Positions 43,811 through 56,228 of a stretch of DNA of 64,000 bases are shown in pieces (within the stretch, counting starts at the first letter, position 1; the number at the start of each line of letters is the position of its first letter). This stretch comes from Limnoperna fortunei (lineage: Eukaryota > Mollusca > Bivalvia > Mytilida > Modiolidae). Location of the stretch: contig OX104116.1 in assembly GCA_944474755.1 (NCBI GenBank), positions 6,823,547-6,887,546 of the forward strand, written 5' to 3'. A program made the position numbers and the translations under genes. The notes below the pieces were generated by a model, which was not told where the DNA came from, searched no databases, and saw only the letters and a program-made list of their open reading frames with translations.

Positions 43811-44946
43811 CTGTTCATGCCAATAAACATGAAGTAACTCAGAAAAATGAGCTCAAATGATAACAAGAAGGGGTAAGTTTGATTAAAAACCATACTTACG
43901 GAATACGTATTTGATCTATGATAACTCCTACAAAAATGTTACGTCGATGTACCTCGTGGTTATTTCACAAAGTTAAAAACAAATCGAAAAATAGGGAAAC
44001 AACATGAACAAGCAAACATGAATTTCTATCATTCATCGTCAAATTGATATAAACAATGACTTTTTATGTTCAGAGATGTCCTGTTATGAGTTAAAAATAC
44101 ATTCAACAAAGCTCTAGCAATTAAAATTGAACAATAACACTGATATGTCACTAAAATAAAAATGTGAAGCAACGGACTTTTTGTGTGCGATGGATATTGT
44201 GGAAATTTCGGGCACCGGACTAATAGCGGTACTTAGCCACAGACATATTGTGCTCAATTATATTTTTCAGAGCAAAAAGAAGAAACAACTTTTATTGTTA
44301 AATAAGCCAAAGAATATGAAAAAAGAAAATATGATGAAATTTCTCGTGGTAATATTTTTGAATGATTAAGACAAATGTATTACGTAGGGTCTATTCCTGA
44401 AATTCATTTTAAATAGATGACTTCTTATATAATTATTATTATCTTTATTGTCATATAAATCAATACTACATTGATCAGTGACATATAACAGAAGTAAAAA
44501 ACAACTAAATTGCAATCGGAAAAAATCGACAAAATATTCAAATCTACGAGACCCCTGTCCTCAGTTCCAGAGATTTTCGGGTTTAAAATTGTTTTAAGCG
44601 AATCGAGATATGGATTAACATTAGAGATATTGAAGTCATATAAGAGATTAGACCGAAACAGTTTATTGTGATCACATTTTAATAAGAAGTGAACCTCATC
44701 GTCCACTTCATTTAGATTATAGAAGGAGCAAAGACGTTGTTCGCCGGGGACTTTTTTATATCTTCCACGTTCTATTTCAAGACTGTGGTCGGCTATTCGA
44801 AATTTTGAGATAAATTTGCGATTTTCATAGTTCGAATCGGACGAATAAAATTCTTTTCCTAAGTTGTTTTTCAAAAATTTATATAGAAAGATTTTATTTT
44901 GATCTTTTAAATTTGAATCTTTGTCAGCATACATGTTCATTATAGG

Positions 44947-45096
44947 ATTAAACGCTTATTTTCGGTAATTCATCGATGTATGAACGAGGTCGACTCACTC
45001 ACAAACAAATAAACGGCCGAAGGCCGTTTATGATAAGTTTGTGAGTGAGTCGACCTCGTTCATACATCGATGAATTACTGAAAATAAGCGTTTAAT
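44947..45096. repeat. 150-bp palindrome with 60-bp arms
   Basis: Arms 44947-45006 and 45037-45096 are inverted copies with one mismatch seen (CGGTAATTC against CAGTAATTC). The 30-base centre contains a second palindrome, AAACGGCCGAAGGCCGTTT. Confidence 0.9.
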
Positions 45097-46110
45097 ACTT
45101 ATAATTCTTCCAAAATTGTTTTAATATATTGAACATTCTTGCCCCAAAATAAAATTTTATTATAAGTGTGTGACGCGTAGGAATATATACAACGAACTGA
45201 AGACGAAGACCTGGTCGGTTTGAAGTGAATAACTGGCATTGACAACAGATACAATTTACGATTTGCCGAGAAGATTATTAATAAAAACAAAAGAAGACTC
45301 AACAAAAAACAATATTCCGTATACTAATGTTCGTCATTGTACCTGCGGTTTATATTAACGTCATATGTGACTTCATATCTGTTCAAAAGGAACGGAAACC
45401 TAGCTAGACGTTCTTTCTTAAATACGAAGGGGAAAAACAATAGTTGTCGTTTGTTCAATGTATTTATCAGTGAAAATTGCTAGAGCTGTGCAGAGACATG
45501 GAGTTGGTAACAAATTCCTGCATCTTGCTATTTCGTTGATTTGTTGTGACCGCGAAAAAAAGGTAATTTTACCGTTACGGCTATTGTGTGTATTTGAAAT
45601 GATTCATAATTGAAATTACAAGAAACGCAATTTCAAAGTATTGTTTATATATGCCTTCACACTCGCATTTCATCCACATTCGAATTCTGCTATTTCGTCA
45701 TTCAGCAATGTGTACAATGAATCCAAAACGAAGTGTACTGTTAAAATATTTTCTTGTATGTATTGGTCTATAAAACAAATGTTTGCAGCTGGTTCAATTA
45801 AATAGCTTTCCGTTTAAGCAATACATCGCTCAAGATATTTGAATCGCCAAAATTCGAGTGTACTGGCTTAATTTATTGTCTGAAGCATACACGACACATG
45901 GCCGCCATATTTGTTTACTTTTAGCAAAAAAAAAGTAGTTCCCCAAAAGTCGTTCATGAAAGTATGAACGGATCTGGGAAGTACTGGTTTATGGCCTTTT
46001 GACCAATCAAAAATGACTATAAACGTAAACGAATGTAAGATAAGAATTATATAAAACTTTAACAACTCATCTTTAATATATGGTTTTATTACTTTAACAT
46101 TTTTATAAGT

Positions 46111-46538
46111 TGTGTCCAAGTTAAGTCCATCAAAGTTAAGATCTATGTCGTCAATTACATCTTTTATATAAGTTACCCAAGAGTATATATTCTCAAAATC
46201 TAAAAATTTATTTAGTTCAAAACTTTCTTTTATCAAAGGGTTAATTTCACATGTACTCAGCCTAGCAAAATATGATATAGATTGAGTTTTTAGGTATTTT
46301 TCTATAGGGACCCTACCAAGCTCTTGTGTCCAAGTTAAGTCCATCAAAGTTAAGATCTATGTCGTCAATTACATCTTTTATATAAGTTACCCAAGAGTAT
46401 ATATTCTCAAAATCTAAAAATTTATTTAGTTCAAAACTTTCTTTTATCAAAGGGTTAATTTCACATGTACTCAGCCTAGCAAAATATGATATAGATTGAG
46501 TTTTTAGGTATTTTTCTATAGGGACCCTACCAAGCTCT
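46111..46538. repeat. Exact 214-bp tandem duplication
   Basis: 46111-46324 and 46325-46538 read the same base for base by eye, starting TGTGTCCAAGTTAAGTCCAT and ending CCCTACCAAGCTCT. It lies within a LINE fragment and shifts its minus-strand frame at the junction. Confidence 0.9.
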
Positions 46539-46636
46539 GAACGGGAAGCTAGGTTTGAAGCAGTCTTCTTTACCCTAGTATGTACTTGCAGAATGACAAA
46601 TGTATTTTTTCAAAAGGAGTTTTATCTATGAAGTTT

Positions 46637-47758
46637 AAATGGATCAATGACAACATTGTTATTTCTACTACGTTTCTTTGCATTAAACAGGAACCTATAA
46701 ATCAAGTTATACTAGTCCCAGCATTAAAGAATGAAATATATTGATCCATCATGCAAATCTCAACATTGTATGATAAAATTGGCCTTATAAGTGCATCAAA
46801 CATGTTCAGGGCAACTTGAACTGGGACATTTCCAATTGAAGAAAAAAATGCTGCAAGCATAGATCAATGTATGAGGGTCGGTATAAATTTTTACGGAACA
46901 GCGGGAAAGGCTTATTTATTCGCCGGGAATTCGGGATTTAACCAATAAAACTGCGGGAATTCGGGATTTTTACGTTTCTTTTTATCCAGTACGTATTTCA
47001 CCGGGAAACCGGGATCTGGTATTTATTTTTACGGGAGTGTGGGATGGGACCCCCTCCCATTCCCCATGTATGTCAGAATAATTCTTATTTGTTTCTATGA
47101 TAAGTATATTGAACGATTTTTGTTTTATTTGCATGTCAAGTCCGTAATTTTATATTCCTGCATTTGCAAATAAATTTGAAATAAATCCGAGTGTATAGCG
47201 CTTTTGTGCCAATTTCTTTTCACTTTCTAAAAACTAGCTCTCAACATAGATCCATTCAACACAGCAGCCGACGCCGAAAGTCCGGTGCCACACACGACAA
47301 AAGTCCGGTGCAATGGCCTTCCATGAAAATCGATAATTTCTTCCAGATTTGAACAAGTATAAATATATTTATCCTTTGTGTGATTAACATTGATGGCATT
47401 AAAGAGAAAATGACAAAAAATAATATGCTAAATGAGGACAATTAGCTCGTTATATATTATCATGTTACATATTCATAAACAAACTACACCGGGTATCGAG
47501 TTCTTTTAAACGATTTCAAATTATATACTAATCATATTCTTTAAGTGTTAACTTGTGCAGACAGATAAATAGTTCTATCGTTCCGTGACATAAACATTCT
47601 ATTAATATTTTTAAAAAAACGCAAAGAAATAAGACAAAATAAGTGACCTACTGTTTCTATTTACATCAACTTTCACGAACAGTCCGTTGCTTAACCCGAA
47701 TAGTCCGGTACTGCAGAAAAAAAACGCGATAAGTCCGTTACCATTCTACACCGTGAAT
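46637..47758. repeat. 1.1-kb segmental duplication, copy 2 (empty SINE site)
   Basis: Direct repeat of 41827-43545, without the SINE. It ends with GAACAGTCCGTTGCTTAACC and CATTCTACACCGTG, after which the copies diverge. Confidence 0.85.
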
Positions 47759-49742
47759 AAACTTATCCAATCAAAAATCAAAATGCAGCTCTACATGATA
47801 ACATAAACAATTGACGAAAAATATGTTCAGTCTGCTTTTGTCAATAATTGTACGCTGAATTGTGAACAATAATCATCTATCCGGTATCTAGTTCAAATTC
47901 CGGAAGACAACAGTTACGGAAAATAATTTTAAGTTGCGGAAGTTAATATTTTCCAGCTAACAGTTAGCAATAATGTCTCCATGGAGTAGTTTATATAAAC
48001 ACCAAATATTTTAAACCGACCATTACTAGTATACAATAACAGTCGTTACGGAAGTTAATTTCTAAAGTAAGACATCTTTTATCATTTCATTTCCTTCTAA
48101 GAAATTTTTTTCTCAACTAAATCGTTTTGGCAGAACTAAGATAAGGATTAAACTATTTTCTGTTTTCTTCGTGTCATAAAAATCCAAGCTTGTTTTCAAA
48201 TTTATCTCAATTTCTTGAAAGGATGCAAAAAGTATATGCATTTATATGAATTCGTGAATTTTACGTAAAATCGATTTTCATTCCTTACCCATTCTATTTC
48301 CATTTATTTGTGATGAGATATTTCGCCTACTGGTGACACATAAAAAAATAATGACATAACAAATAACACTTGTACAGAGAATATTTTATTGATCACATTA
48401 TTAAAAGGAACCTTGATTCTGGACCTGTTGCAAATTTGTTGAGTTTAAAATGTAAATCAGTTGTTGTTTGTAATTTAAATTTAAAAATGTGCCTTAGCTA
48501 CTGATCTAGTTTAAAAGCGGGTTTCATCTTGTGTTTCTCTATGGAGACAAAAATTACAAAGTCGAGATTTTCAGGGTATTTTTATATAACGGCCGGACTT
48601 AATTTCTATGTAATCACTCATGCGGAATTTGTACTTAGTTTCCTCTGTTCAAAGTTTTTGCAAGATAAATAAAGTTCAAATTTAAAGACTGGTTTACGTC
48701 TCTTTATGAGGATAAAATTGATCATCTAACTTGACAATTTTATATTTTATTAGTAAAAAGTCTGCTATAATATCTACACACGTCATATTTAATTACCCTT
48801 TTCAATTATTTGACTTAATAGTTTTGAAGGATGTTTTATATCAACTGAAGTTTGAGAAATTTTAGGTATAGTAAGAGTACGCATTTATTTTATCGGTAAA
48901 TATTTACACAAACAAAATGCTTCCCTGAGGAGTGGGTTTATGTTATCTGTATTCTATGGTTTTCCAACGGAAATCTACCTACTTCTATAAGTTTAGTTGC
49001 TAAGTTAGAGTATGTTCTCCTATACTATGAACGTTTTGCAAAATCATTTTTTTTCTTTTTCAAAATAATGTTTAAACATACTTTTACATTTGTTTCACAT
49101 AAACACACAGTAATATTTCCTGACAATACGAAATGAAGATAGCGTATGAAAATACAAATTGTTTTTTTTTTTTTTGACGATTTCGAAACCCTAAACTATC
49201 GCAGAAAACGAGGCTCTGGGGAAAGAGGTTGAATGTGTGGGTGAAGATAATTCTGTGATTTAATTGTTTAACTGAAACCAAACATTGATAGAAGGTAAAA
49301 ATCAGTAACCGCCAATAAAAGATCGACACAAAAAGCCATTAAGATTGTGATTTTTATACGAAAATAAGATATAAAAGACAAGTAATGATGTCTAAACCAG
49401 TTTATAAATGCAACAGATTTTTTTGTAATTAAAACGATTTAAATATTTTGATGTAAAAACAAGAAAAAAGTGGTTAAAATTAAATGACTAAGGACCGTAT
49501 ATGAAGTCCTGAAAACTAACATACATTAAAAAGTATATAAAATTTTATGACATTTTCTTGTGTAAGTGTTAAAGAGACCCCATAATTCACATCAATACAG
49601 AAGAATCGGTTTGATAGTATGATCAAAAACATGCAATGCAGTTTTAATACCTTGATTATACATAAGAGAATTACTTTGAGTTATAAAAGGCCATCACTCC
49701 TTTTTGTTATAGATCATTCTGATCCAAGGAAAAAGATCCGGA
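47759..49742. other. Intergenic stretch
   Basis: AT-rich; nothing recognised. Confidence 0.4.
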
Positions 49743-50110
49743 TTACATTTCATTATTGTGATATCTAACCGTGTGTGAGAGGTGTTTGCCTGCTTTGTTA
49801 AAGATCAAAACTTTAGTCTTATTAATATCCATGGACCAATCATTACAGAAGTGATATATTTTATTGCATTCATTGCCTATGGTAGAAAGCATCACTATAT
49901 CATTAGCATATATTAAGCAGTTAACATTTTTGTTGTCAATAATATAGGATCCGTAGTACATGCTAAGTAATTTGGTAAATCGTTAATGAATATCTGAAAT
50001 AAATTTGGGCTTACTTTGTCTCCTTGTTTTACACCTAGCTTTATATGAAACAAAATCAATATTTATCTTAATACAAGATGTGCTTTTTATTAAATTGTAA
50101 AATCTTGTAC
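49743..50110 (-). pseudogene. Reverse-transcriptase fragment of a LINE
   Basis: The minus strand reads LGVKQGDKVSPNLFQIFIND (50035-49985) and, after a frameshift, NVNCLIYANDIVMLSTIGNE, then CNDWSMDINKTKVLIFNKAG (49961-49743). The catalytic YADD motif has become YAND. Dead copy. Confidence 0.75.
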
Positions 50111-50349
50111 TAGCCCAGATTTACAGTAATTTCAATTAAATACCTGTGTGGATCTCTTTTGGAAATCAACAAAAAAGCTACCCTACTATCCTTTAGTATT
50201 ACAAATTCACATTAAAAGGTGGGATGTTCCAGAGATAGCTTTTTTGGTATGTCCAATCTGGCAGTCTGAAATCAAATTATTACCTTTCAAAAAACTTGTC
50301 AAGTCTATTACTAAGAATACTTTTAGAACAGTTTGCCAAGCGAGTTAGT

Positions 50350-51584
50350 AATGGTGATGACTCTGTAATTATTTTGGTCACTTCTATCACCTGACATACT
50401 GAAACACAACCCTCTGTCCACGATTTGGGATAAATTTCATCAGAGACATGCATTAAACATTTTGAGAGACTGTAATATTATAAAATGTTTTGGCTGAATT
50501 TAATCTTTTTTATTAGGGACATTATCCAGACCTGGAGATCTGTTACCGGCAAAGCTTAGAAATGGCGGTAGATATCTCTTTGTCCTAAATAGTCAGTGTT
50601 ATGGCAAGGGACTTCTCGGCGAGATCACTCGATCGGTCTAATTAAAATTAAATCTTTTACTTGCTCCCCCTTTTTGCTATGTCACCCCGTTGTAAAAGGG
50701 GGCGGGGGCACGTGAAAGATTTAATTTTAATTAATTAGATTTATTTTCTAATTCAGCAAATTTCACTTTGTGGGAATCCATTTAAACATTGAAAATCATC
50801 ACGGTGATCGAAAACTTGGAATGAAATTGATTCAACATCCATATTATTACTACCTTAAAGATCACTAATAATTTGCCAATAAGCTTCCGGATAATTATCA
50901 CGAAGAGTTTGAAGTTGTTCCATATAAATGATTTTTAATCCTTGTATTTCACTTTTCCGAAATATGCATACTCAATTTAGGGATTTCCAGTCATTTAATA
51001 ATGAAAGTAGAAATGTTGGGTTTTACTTTAAGAAAATCGACGAATTGCGCAAAATGTCAAATGTGCCCCATGTAAGCAAAGAAGAAACAGTTTTAGGGTA
51101 AAAATAAATTGTCAGTAGTAACATAATTATTGTATATTTTAATTTATCAATGTGTGTCACTTAAAAGAGAGCAATGGCATTCTACTCTACAAAGTGTAAA
51201 TTCGTGGACAGTCTTCGTGTTATTTATTTTGTTGATAATATTAATAATAAAACATCAAACTAAAGTAAATCGCCGAGGCGGAATTATTAATTGGACGTTA
51301 CATGTATGATTCATAATTTTTTTCACAACAACACCCAAAATACTTAATAGTTTGTCTACAAAACGTCACTATAAAACCTAAATTTATATAATAAATGGGC
51401 AAAGGTCATTAAATTTTTTTCAGAAAACCACTAAATTTAAAGATGTTCATTATTAGATAAAGCTTCCTGTTGTGAATTGAAACCAAAAAGAATTAAATTC
51501 TTCCTCATTTATTATATTATATAATAAGTTTCTTGTGCTCATTTCAATTTTGACAAAAAAATAGAAAATATTGGAAAGACTGTT
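50350..51584. other. Intergenic stretch
   Basis: Contains a G/C-rich run near 50690 and inverted TAATTAAAATTAAATCTTT/AAAGATTTAATTTTAATTA around 50639-50735. No gene was recognised. Confidence 0.4.
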
Positions 51585-52442
51585 ACTAATACTTGGGTAC
51601 ATCGAAAGTGTAAAAAACCCCTGAAAAGTGTAAAAACCCCGTGGAATAGTGTAAAAACCCCTATATCTATGGTGAAAACCCCTCAGAAATGATAGATATT
51701 ACTATATATTATGATAATAATGCAATATTTGTGAAAAAATAATTATGCTTTATCGCACAGAATAGATTTTTGTAACCGCACAATATGTCCTATATGAGGT
51801 CAATTAGCTAAGGGAGAGCACTCTAATTCTTTGCAAAAAAGTACTACAAGTACTGTAAGTTGGAATTATATTGAAAATGTTTATACTGACAAATGATTTA
51901 ATGTGTTAAATTATAATAATGTCTATAATTTTATAATGAATTTTTTAAATAGGTATGCATTTTATTTAAAAGTTTTGCATTCTTTGTATTACATGTAATT
52001 ATATGTTTGTTGTTATTAAAAGATTTTAAATATCCGATGTCATCCATTTTAGTAGCTAATATTAGACAAAATTAGTTTCGATTACAACGAATTGATTAAT
52101 TGACCTTTCAGTCAATCAACACAATTATAATTATAATTAAATATAATTAAGAGCCCCACGCCAAGTCAAGGCTATGAACATGTGGGGGAGGGTCAGGGGA
52201 TTTTATATACTTATTCATTTAAGTCGTTTTGTTTTATAACGATAGGAGTAAAAATTTTTGTTCTAGAAAAGTACAGATTATTATTATTATTAGCTTGGTA
52301 TTGCCTATAATGTTGCAAAAAAAGTTTGAACTAGACCAAGGGATATTTTTTTTGTTTTTGAAGTTAAACTACTAAGATATCCTGCCCAAGGCTAGGGACA
52401 TATGTCGTAGTCCACGTAACAATTAGTTATACTTTACTTTTC

Positions 52443-52853
52443 ATTGATTGACTGGATGTCTGCTTTACGTCCAGCGAGCAGTATTTCAGCTATATTCAGG
52501 ACGGAACAAGTTAACAAACAATAAATCAAGGGAAAATGGAGGTGGGATGGGTCACAGGGAATACAATTTTGACTGCCACTGGAAAAGTATTGAGTTTTGG
52601 GTAGGGGCGGAAAATTTAGCCTTTTGTAGCAGCTACATTAAGCCTACTCTTTTTCTAAATCTACAAAAGGGGTCTTTTTCGTGCAAGGAGCGTGGCACTC
52701 TCCAAACACGTTACCAACTATGGTTCGCGGCCAGGCTTTCCGTATTATGACCTGACAACCCCCCAACGAGAGGGTCTCCCCTATCCGCCACCCGGGGACG
52801 CGCTAGGCTGCTCTGTGGGTTGAGCACTGGGAACCCTCCCAGTATGGTCCCAG
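52443..52853 (-). mobile_element. SINE inserted in copy B
   Basis: Same family as 41900-42415: the minus strand shares GGGTTGTCAGGTCATAATAC and GTGCCACGCTCCTTGCACG, and ends GAATATAGCTGAAATACTGC with a short AATC-type tail. Flanks TACTTTTCA and TATTTTTCA suggest a short imperfect target duplication. Confidence 0.7.
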
Positions 52854-54343
52854 TTTATTTTTCAAATTTAAAACTACTAAGACATCCTGCTCAAGGCTTC
52901 GGACATCTGTCGTAGTCCGCGTAACAATTAGTTAAATTTTATTTTTTCAAATTCAAAACTACTTTGACATCCTGCACAAGGCTTGGGACATCTGTCGTAG
53001 TCAGCGTACAATTAGTTAAATTGTATTTTTCAAATTTAAAACTACTAAGATACCTGCACACATCTCGCTTTAATTATCACTGTCCGCAAACTTCCTAAGT
53101 GTCTCGCCCTCGAAAAAATAGTAAATGAATACATTGAACAAAACATTGAAAAATCACTAAGAATCTAAATCGCAATTCTGTTTAGTCGTCGACAGTTCGT
53201 TGATTTTTCTCTTCAGTTGACCTTTATTCCTTCCAAGGTTTAATGACAGTCATTAGTCCGTCTGTCGAAGTAAGGGTCTTTTGGTCAGGCGGCAAGTGGT
53301 TACGGAATCTTTAAAAAAGTCCTTTTTTCAACGGTCTTGGTCATTCCCAGCGATTTCGACACCTGCAACTGTTTAGGGCTGTCCGCTAGTCGGCACTGTC
53401 CAATTGAAATCAATGATCTTAGTAAATCCATATATATTGGGTGTCCACAATATCTCTTGTAACCTGTACTAAATTCGCGGTTGGGATTTCCAGTCGATGG
53501 CTCGCTCGGGGGATTAACTGTTATTATTTGTTGAACTTTTGTCAAAGTAACCAATGTGATGGTTTTAATTTGTTAATAAAATACCTGTGAAATTTCGAAC
53601 ATAATGTCTGTGTCCTTTGTTCCATAATGTCTCACTTGACGTCGAAACATATCGGGTCATCGGCATGGATAAATCCTTGTTAGAATTTGGTTGTATATCA
53701 AAATGAATGTATCTAAGCCAAAAAAAGTTAAAAACATTTTTTTATGTGCCGACCACTGCCTGATCCTTAGCTAGAATACTACTTAAATGCTTGATCATTT
53801 ACATTCGTTATTTTTAATGTTTTGTTTAATGTTTCTCTTGAAAAAGTACAGAGGTATATGTTAAAATTAAAAAAAATAAAATCACAGAAAGTCGCTTTAT
53901 ACGAGGAAAACGCAGAGAATCTGTTTTAATACATTTATTTTTTGTAACAGTAACATGAATGGTTGTATGAGGACATACATAACGAAGGAAATATTAATAA
54001 TTGCCACCGGATATAAAACTATATTCTAAACATAAAATAGAACGACCCTATCGATTGATCAAACGTGCCAGAAGTTTGACTACTATAGGTGTTAATTGAC
54101 AAGGCAAATAACAAGTGTAATGAACATAAACAATTAATTATCTACAATTTTTGCTGCAGCGAGGGTTACTTTATTAAAATTTATTTAAGTATTCATTACA
54201 GAGTAAAGTTATTTCATCTTGTATTTTGCTGATTAAAATGAAACCTTCGAAATCAAGGCTTAATCTATAAAATAGCCGTTAAAAACGAAATTTTACTGGA
54301 TATTTTGATAAATTCGAATGTCCCTGCTTGTCGTCTTTATATG

Positions 54344-54706
54344 TTACCAAATATAGAATAAAGTAATACATTTTTTTACAACCATGATCATATAGCAAGC
54401 AGTCCTTGCAGCTGAAATAATACAAGCGAATGGTACCAAGACGGCGAAAGCAATAAGCAAGATGATTCGGCCAAGTAAGTCTTGGGAAGACGTAAAGACA
54501 ACAATTATGGCAGAAATCTTACATATAAAATATGTCCAGTGCCAACAGTTTAGATACACTCTATAACAGCTAGGGCTACGTATGCCATAACTTAAGCCAC
54601 GAGTTCTGGGGCACTGGACATAGCGGTAATGGACAGAATGCATTGTGTTACATTTGTTATGTTTGTTACTTTTTTTCAAGACGAATATATGTATAAAGTG
54701 TGTCAT
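54344..54706 (-). CDS. 120-residue frame of unknown function inside copy B
   Basis: Hydrophobic stretch ICKISAIIVVFTSS and a second one, IILLIAFAVLVPFACIISAA, could be two membrane segments; the N-terminal half is rich in Cys and His. Copy A keeps only the last part (IAFAVLASFACIISAPRTAC, 23398-23458, plus strand) after a deletion. It has no resemblance to a transposase I know. Chance open frame in a transposon is a real alternative. Confidence 0.3.
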   Translation of the reverse strand: MTHFIHIFVLKKSNKHNKCNTMHSVHYRYVQCPRTRGLSYGIRSPSCYRVYLNCWHWTYFICKISAIIVVFTSSQDLLGRIILLIAFAVLVPFACIISAARTACYMIMVVKKCITLFYIW

Positions 54707-55821
54707 GTGTTTTGTTTTAGTATGTATTATCTCCAGATTTTTCTATTGTTCTGTATTTAGAACATCCCAGACCATTTTTATTTCATAACACAGTATACAT
54801 AGAGATCCCAACAAAGACAACAGGTAGTTAAATTTTATTGGTCTTTGTTTGCATATATTCATAAACACAAAATTACAACTCTACATAGACTGAATTGTAT
54901 GAAAGTTGTTTGATAATAAGAAATATGTCTCTGCAGTCTGCTGTTTTGTCTTTTCACGATAATAGGCGGTTTCTTATTGAAATTGACGAAACTTCGTTAA
55001 GTAGTCCATTCTGAAAAAATTAAATAAAACAAAAATAAACAAACAAACAAACTTACCGTATTAATCATCTCCTATTAAAATGTAGTCCAATATTAGAAAT
55101 TCATATGTATGGACTATTTTTTAAATCAAATAATACTCATATTGTAAAGGTATAAATTACATTATATGTTAATTTAATTCATTTATTCTTATTCAAAATC
55201 ATTTTTTATGTAACAAATTGTGTATTATAGGATCAATTTTTATTATATTTTATTCCTACATACAGTATTCTCACCTACAGTACTTTAAGTACTTTTATTT
55301 CAATGAATTTGAGTGCTCTCCCCTAGTTATTTTACCTAATACAGAGCGTATCGTGCGGTTACAAAAATCGATTCTGTGGGATAAAGCGTAATTATTTTTG
55401 CACAAATATTGGATTATTATCATAATATTTGGTAATATCTATCATTTCTGAGGGGTTTTCACCACAGATATGGGGGTTTTTACACTATTCCACGGGGTTT
55501 TTACACTTTTCGGGGGGTTTTTACACTTTCGATGTACCGACTAATACTTGGATTACGGTAATATTTAATTGTGTTAATGAAAATGACAGATCAGTATCAA
55601 ATCTTGGGCAATAACTGGCTACACTAAAACAGTTAAATATCAATTATTCAATCAATATTGAAAACCTATAAAATATTACAAAATACTTATAAATGTTCAT
55701 CAACCATTCAATTTAGGACTCAATAGTTGTGCTTAATAAAATAAAAAATAAAACAATAAGAAACCTAACTTTACTAATTAGTGGACCCTATCATTTAGAG
55801 GATCCAAATCAACATCAGGAT

Positions 55822-56228
55822 TAGGGTTTTAGCGTTAGGGGTATGGTTAGGGTTTTAAGGTTAGGGGTACGGTTAGGGTTTTAGGGCTAGGGGTATGTTT
55901 AGGGTTTTATGGTTAGGGTCTGGTAAGGGTTTTAGGGTTAAGGGTATGGTTAGGGTCTTAGGGTTAGGGGCATGGTTAGGGTTTTAGGGCTAGGGGTATG
56001 TTAGGGTTTTAGGGCTAGGGATATGGTTAGGGTTTTAGGGTTAGGGGTATGGTTAAGGTTTTAGGGTTTGGTGTATGGTTAGGGATTTAGGGCTAGGGGT
56101 ATGGTTAGGGTTTTAGGGCTAGTGATATGGTTAGGGTTTTAGGGTTAGGGTCTGGTTAAGGTTTTAGGGCTAGGGATATGGTTAGGGTTTTAGGGTAAGG
56201 GGTATGGTTAGGGTTGTAGGGTTAGGGC
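55822..56228 (+). repeat. Telomere-like minisatellite, ~26-bp units
   Basis: About 15 imperfect units of TTAGGGTTTTAGGG(C/T)TAGG followed by GGTATGG. TTAGGG recurs throughout, all G-rich on the plus strand. It could form G-quadruplexes. It is not a pure telomere array. Confidence 0.85.

Larger units (their letters stand above)
44425..46540 (-). pseudogene. LINE 3' coding fragment, interrupted
   Basis: From right to left: LGRVPIEKYLKTQSISYFAR and FENIYSWVTYIKDVIDD (46540-46060), an interruption, then DQNKIFLYKFLKNNLGKEFY and KFRIADHSLEIERGRYKKVP with LCSFYNLNEVDDEVHFLLKC (44940-44470). The Ile-Ala-Asp-His-x-Leu and Glu-x-His-Phe-Leu-Leu-x-Cys motifs are usual in C-terminal ends of some LINE proteins. 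The two parts are separated by about 1.1 kb starting with the palindrome at 44947-45096. No RT core is present. Confidence 0.55.
51595..55539. mobile_element. Long-TIR DNA transposon, copy B
   Basis: Same family as 22742-25146, opposite orientation. Left TIR 51595-51870 and right TIR about 55265-55539 carry GGTACATCGAAAGTGTAAAA and the AAAACCCC series. ACTAATACTT flanks it at 51585-51594 and 55540-55549 (10 bp). It contains a SINE (about 52443-52853), about 90-bp repeats with GGACATCTGTCGTAGTCCGC (52340-53055) and a 120-residue minus-strand frame. Confidence 0.85.
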
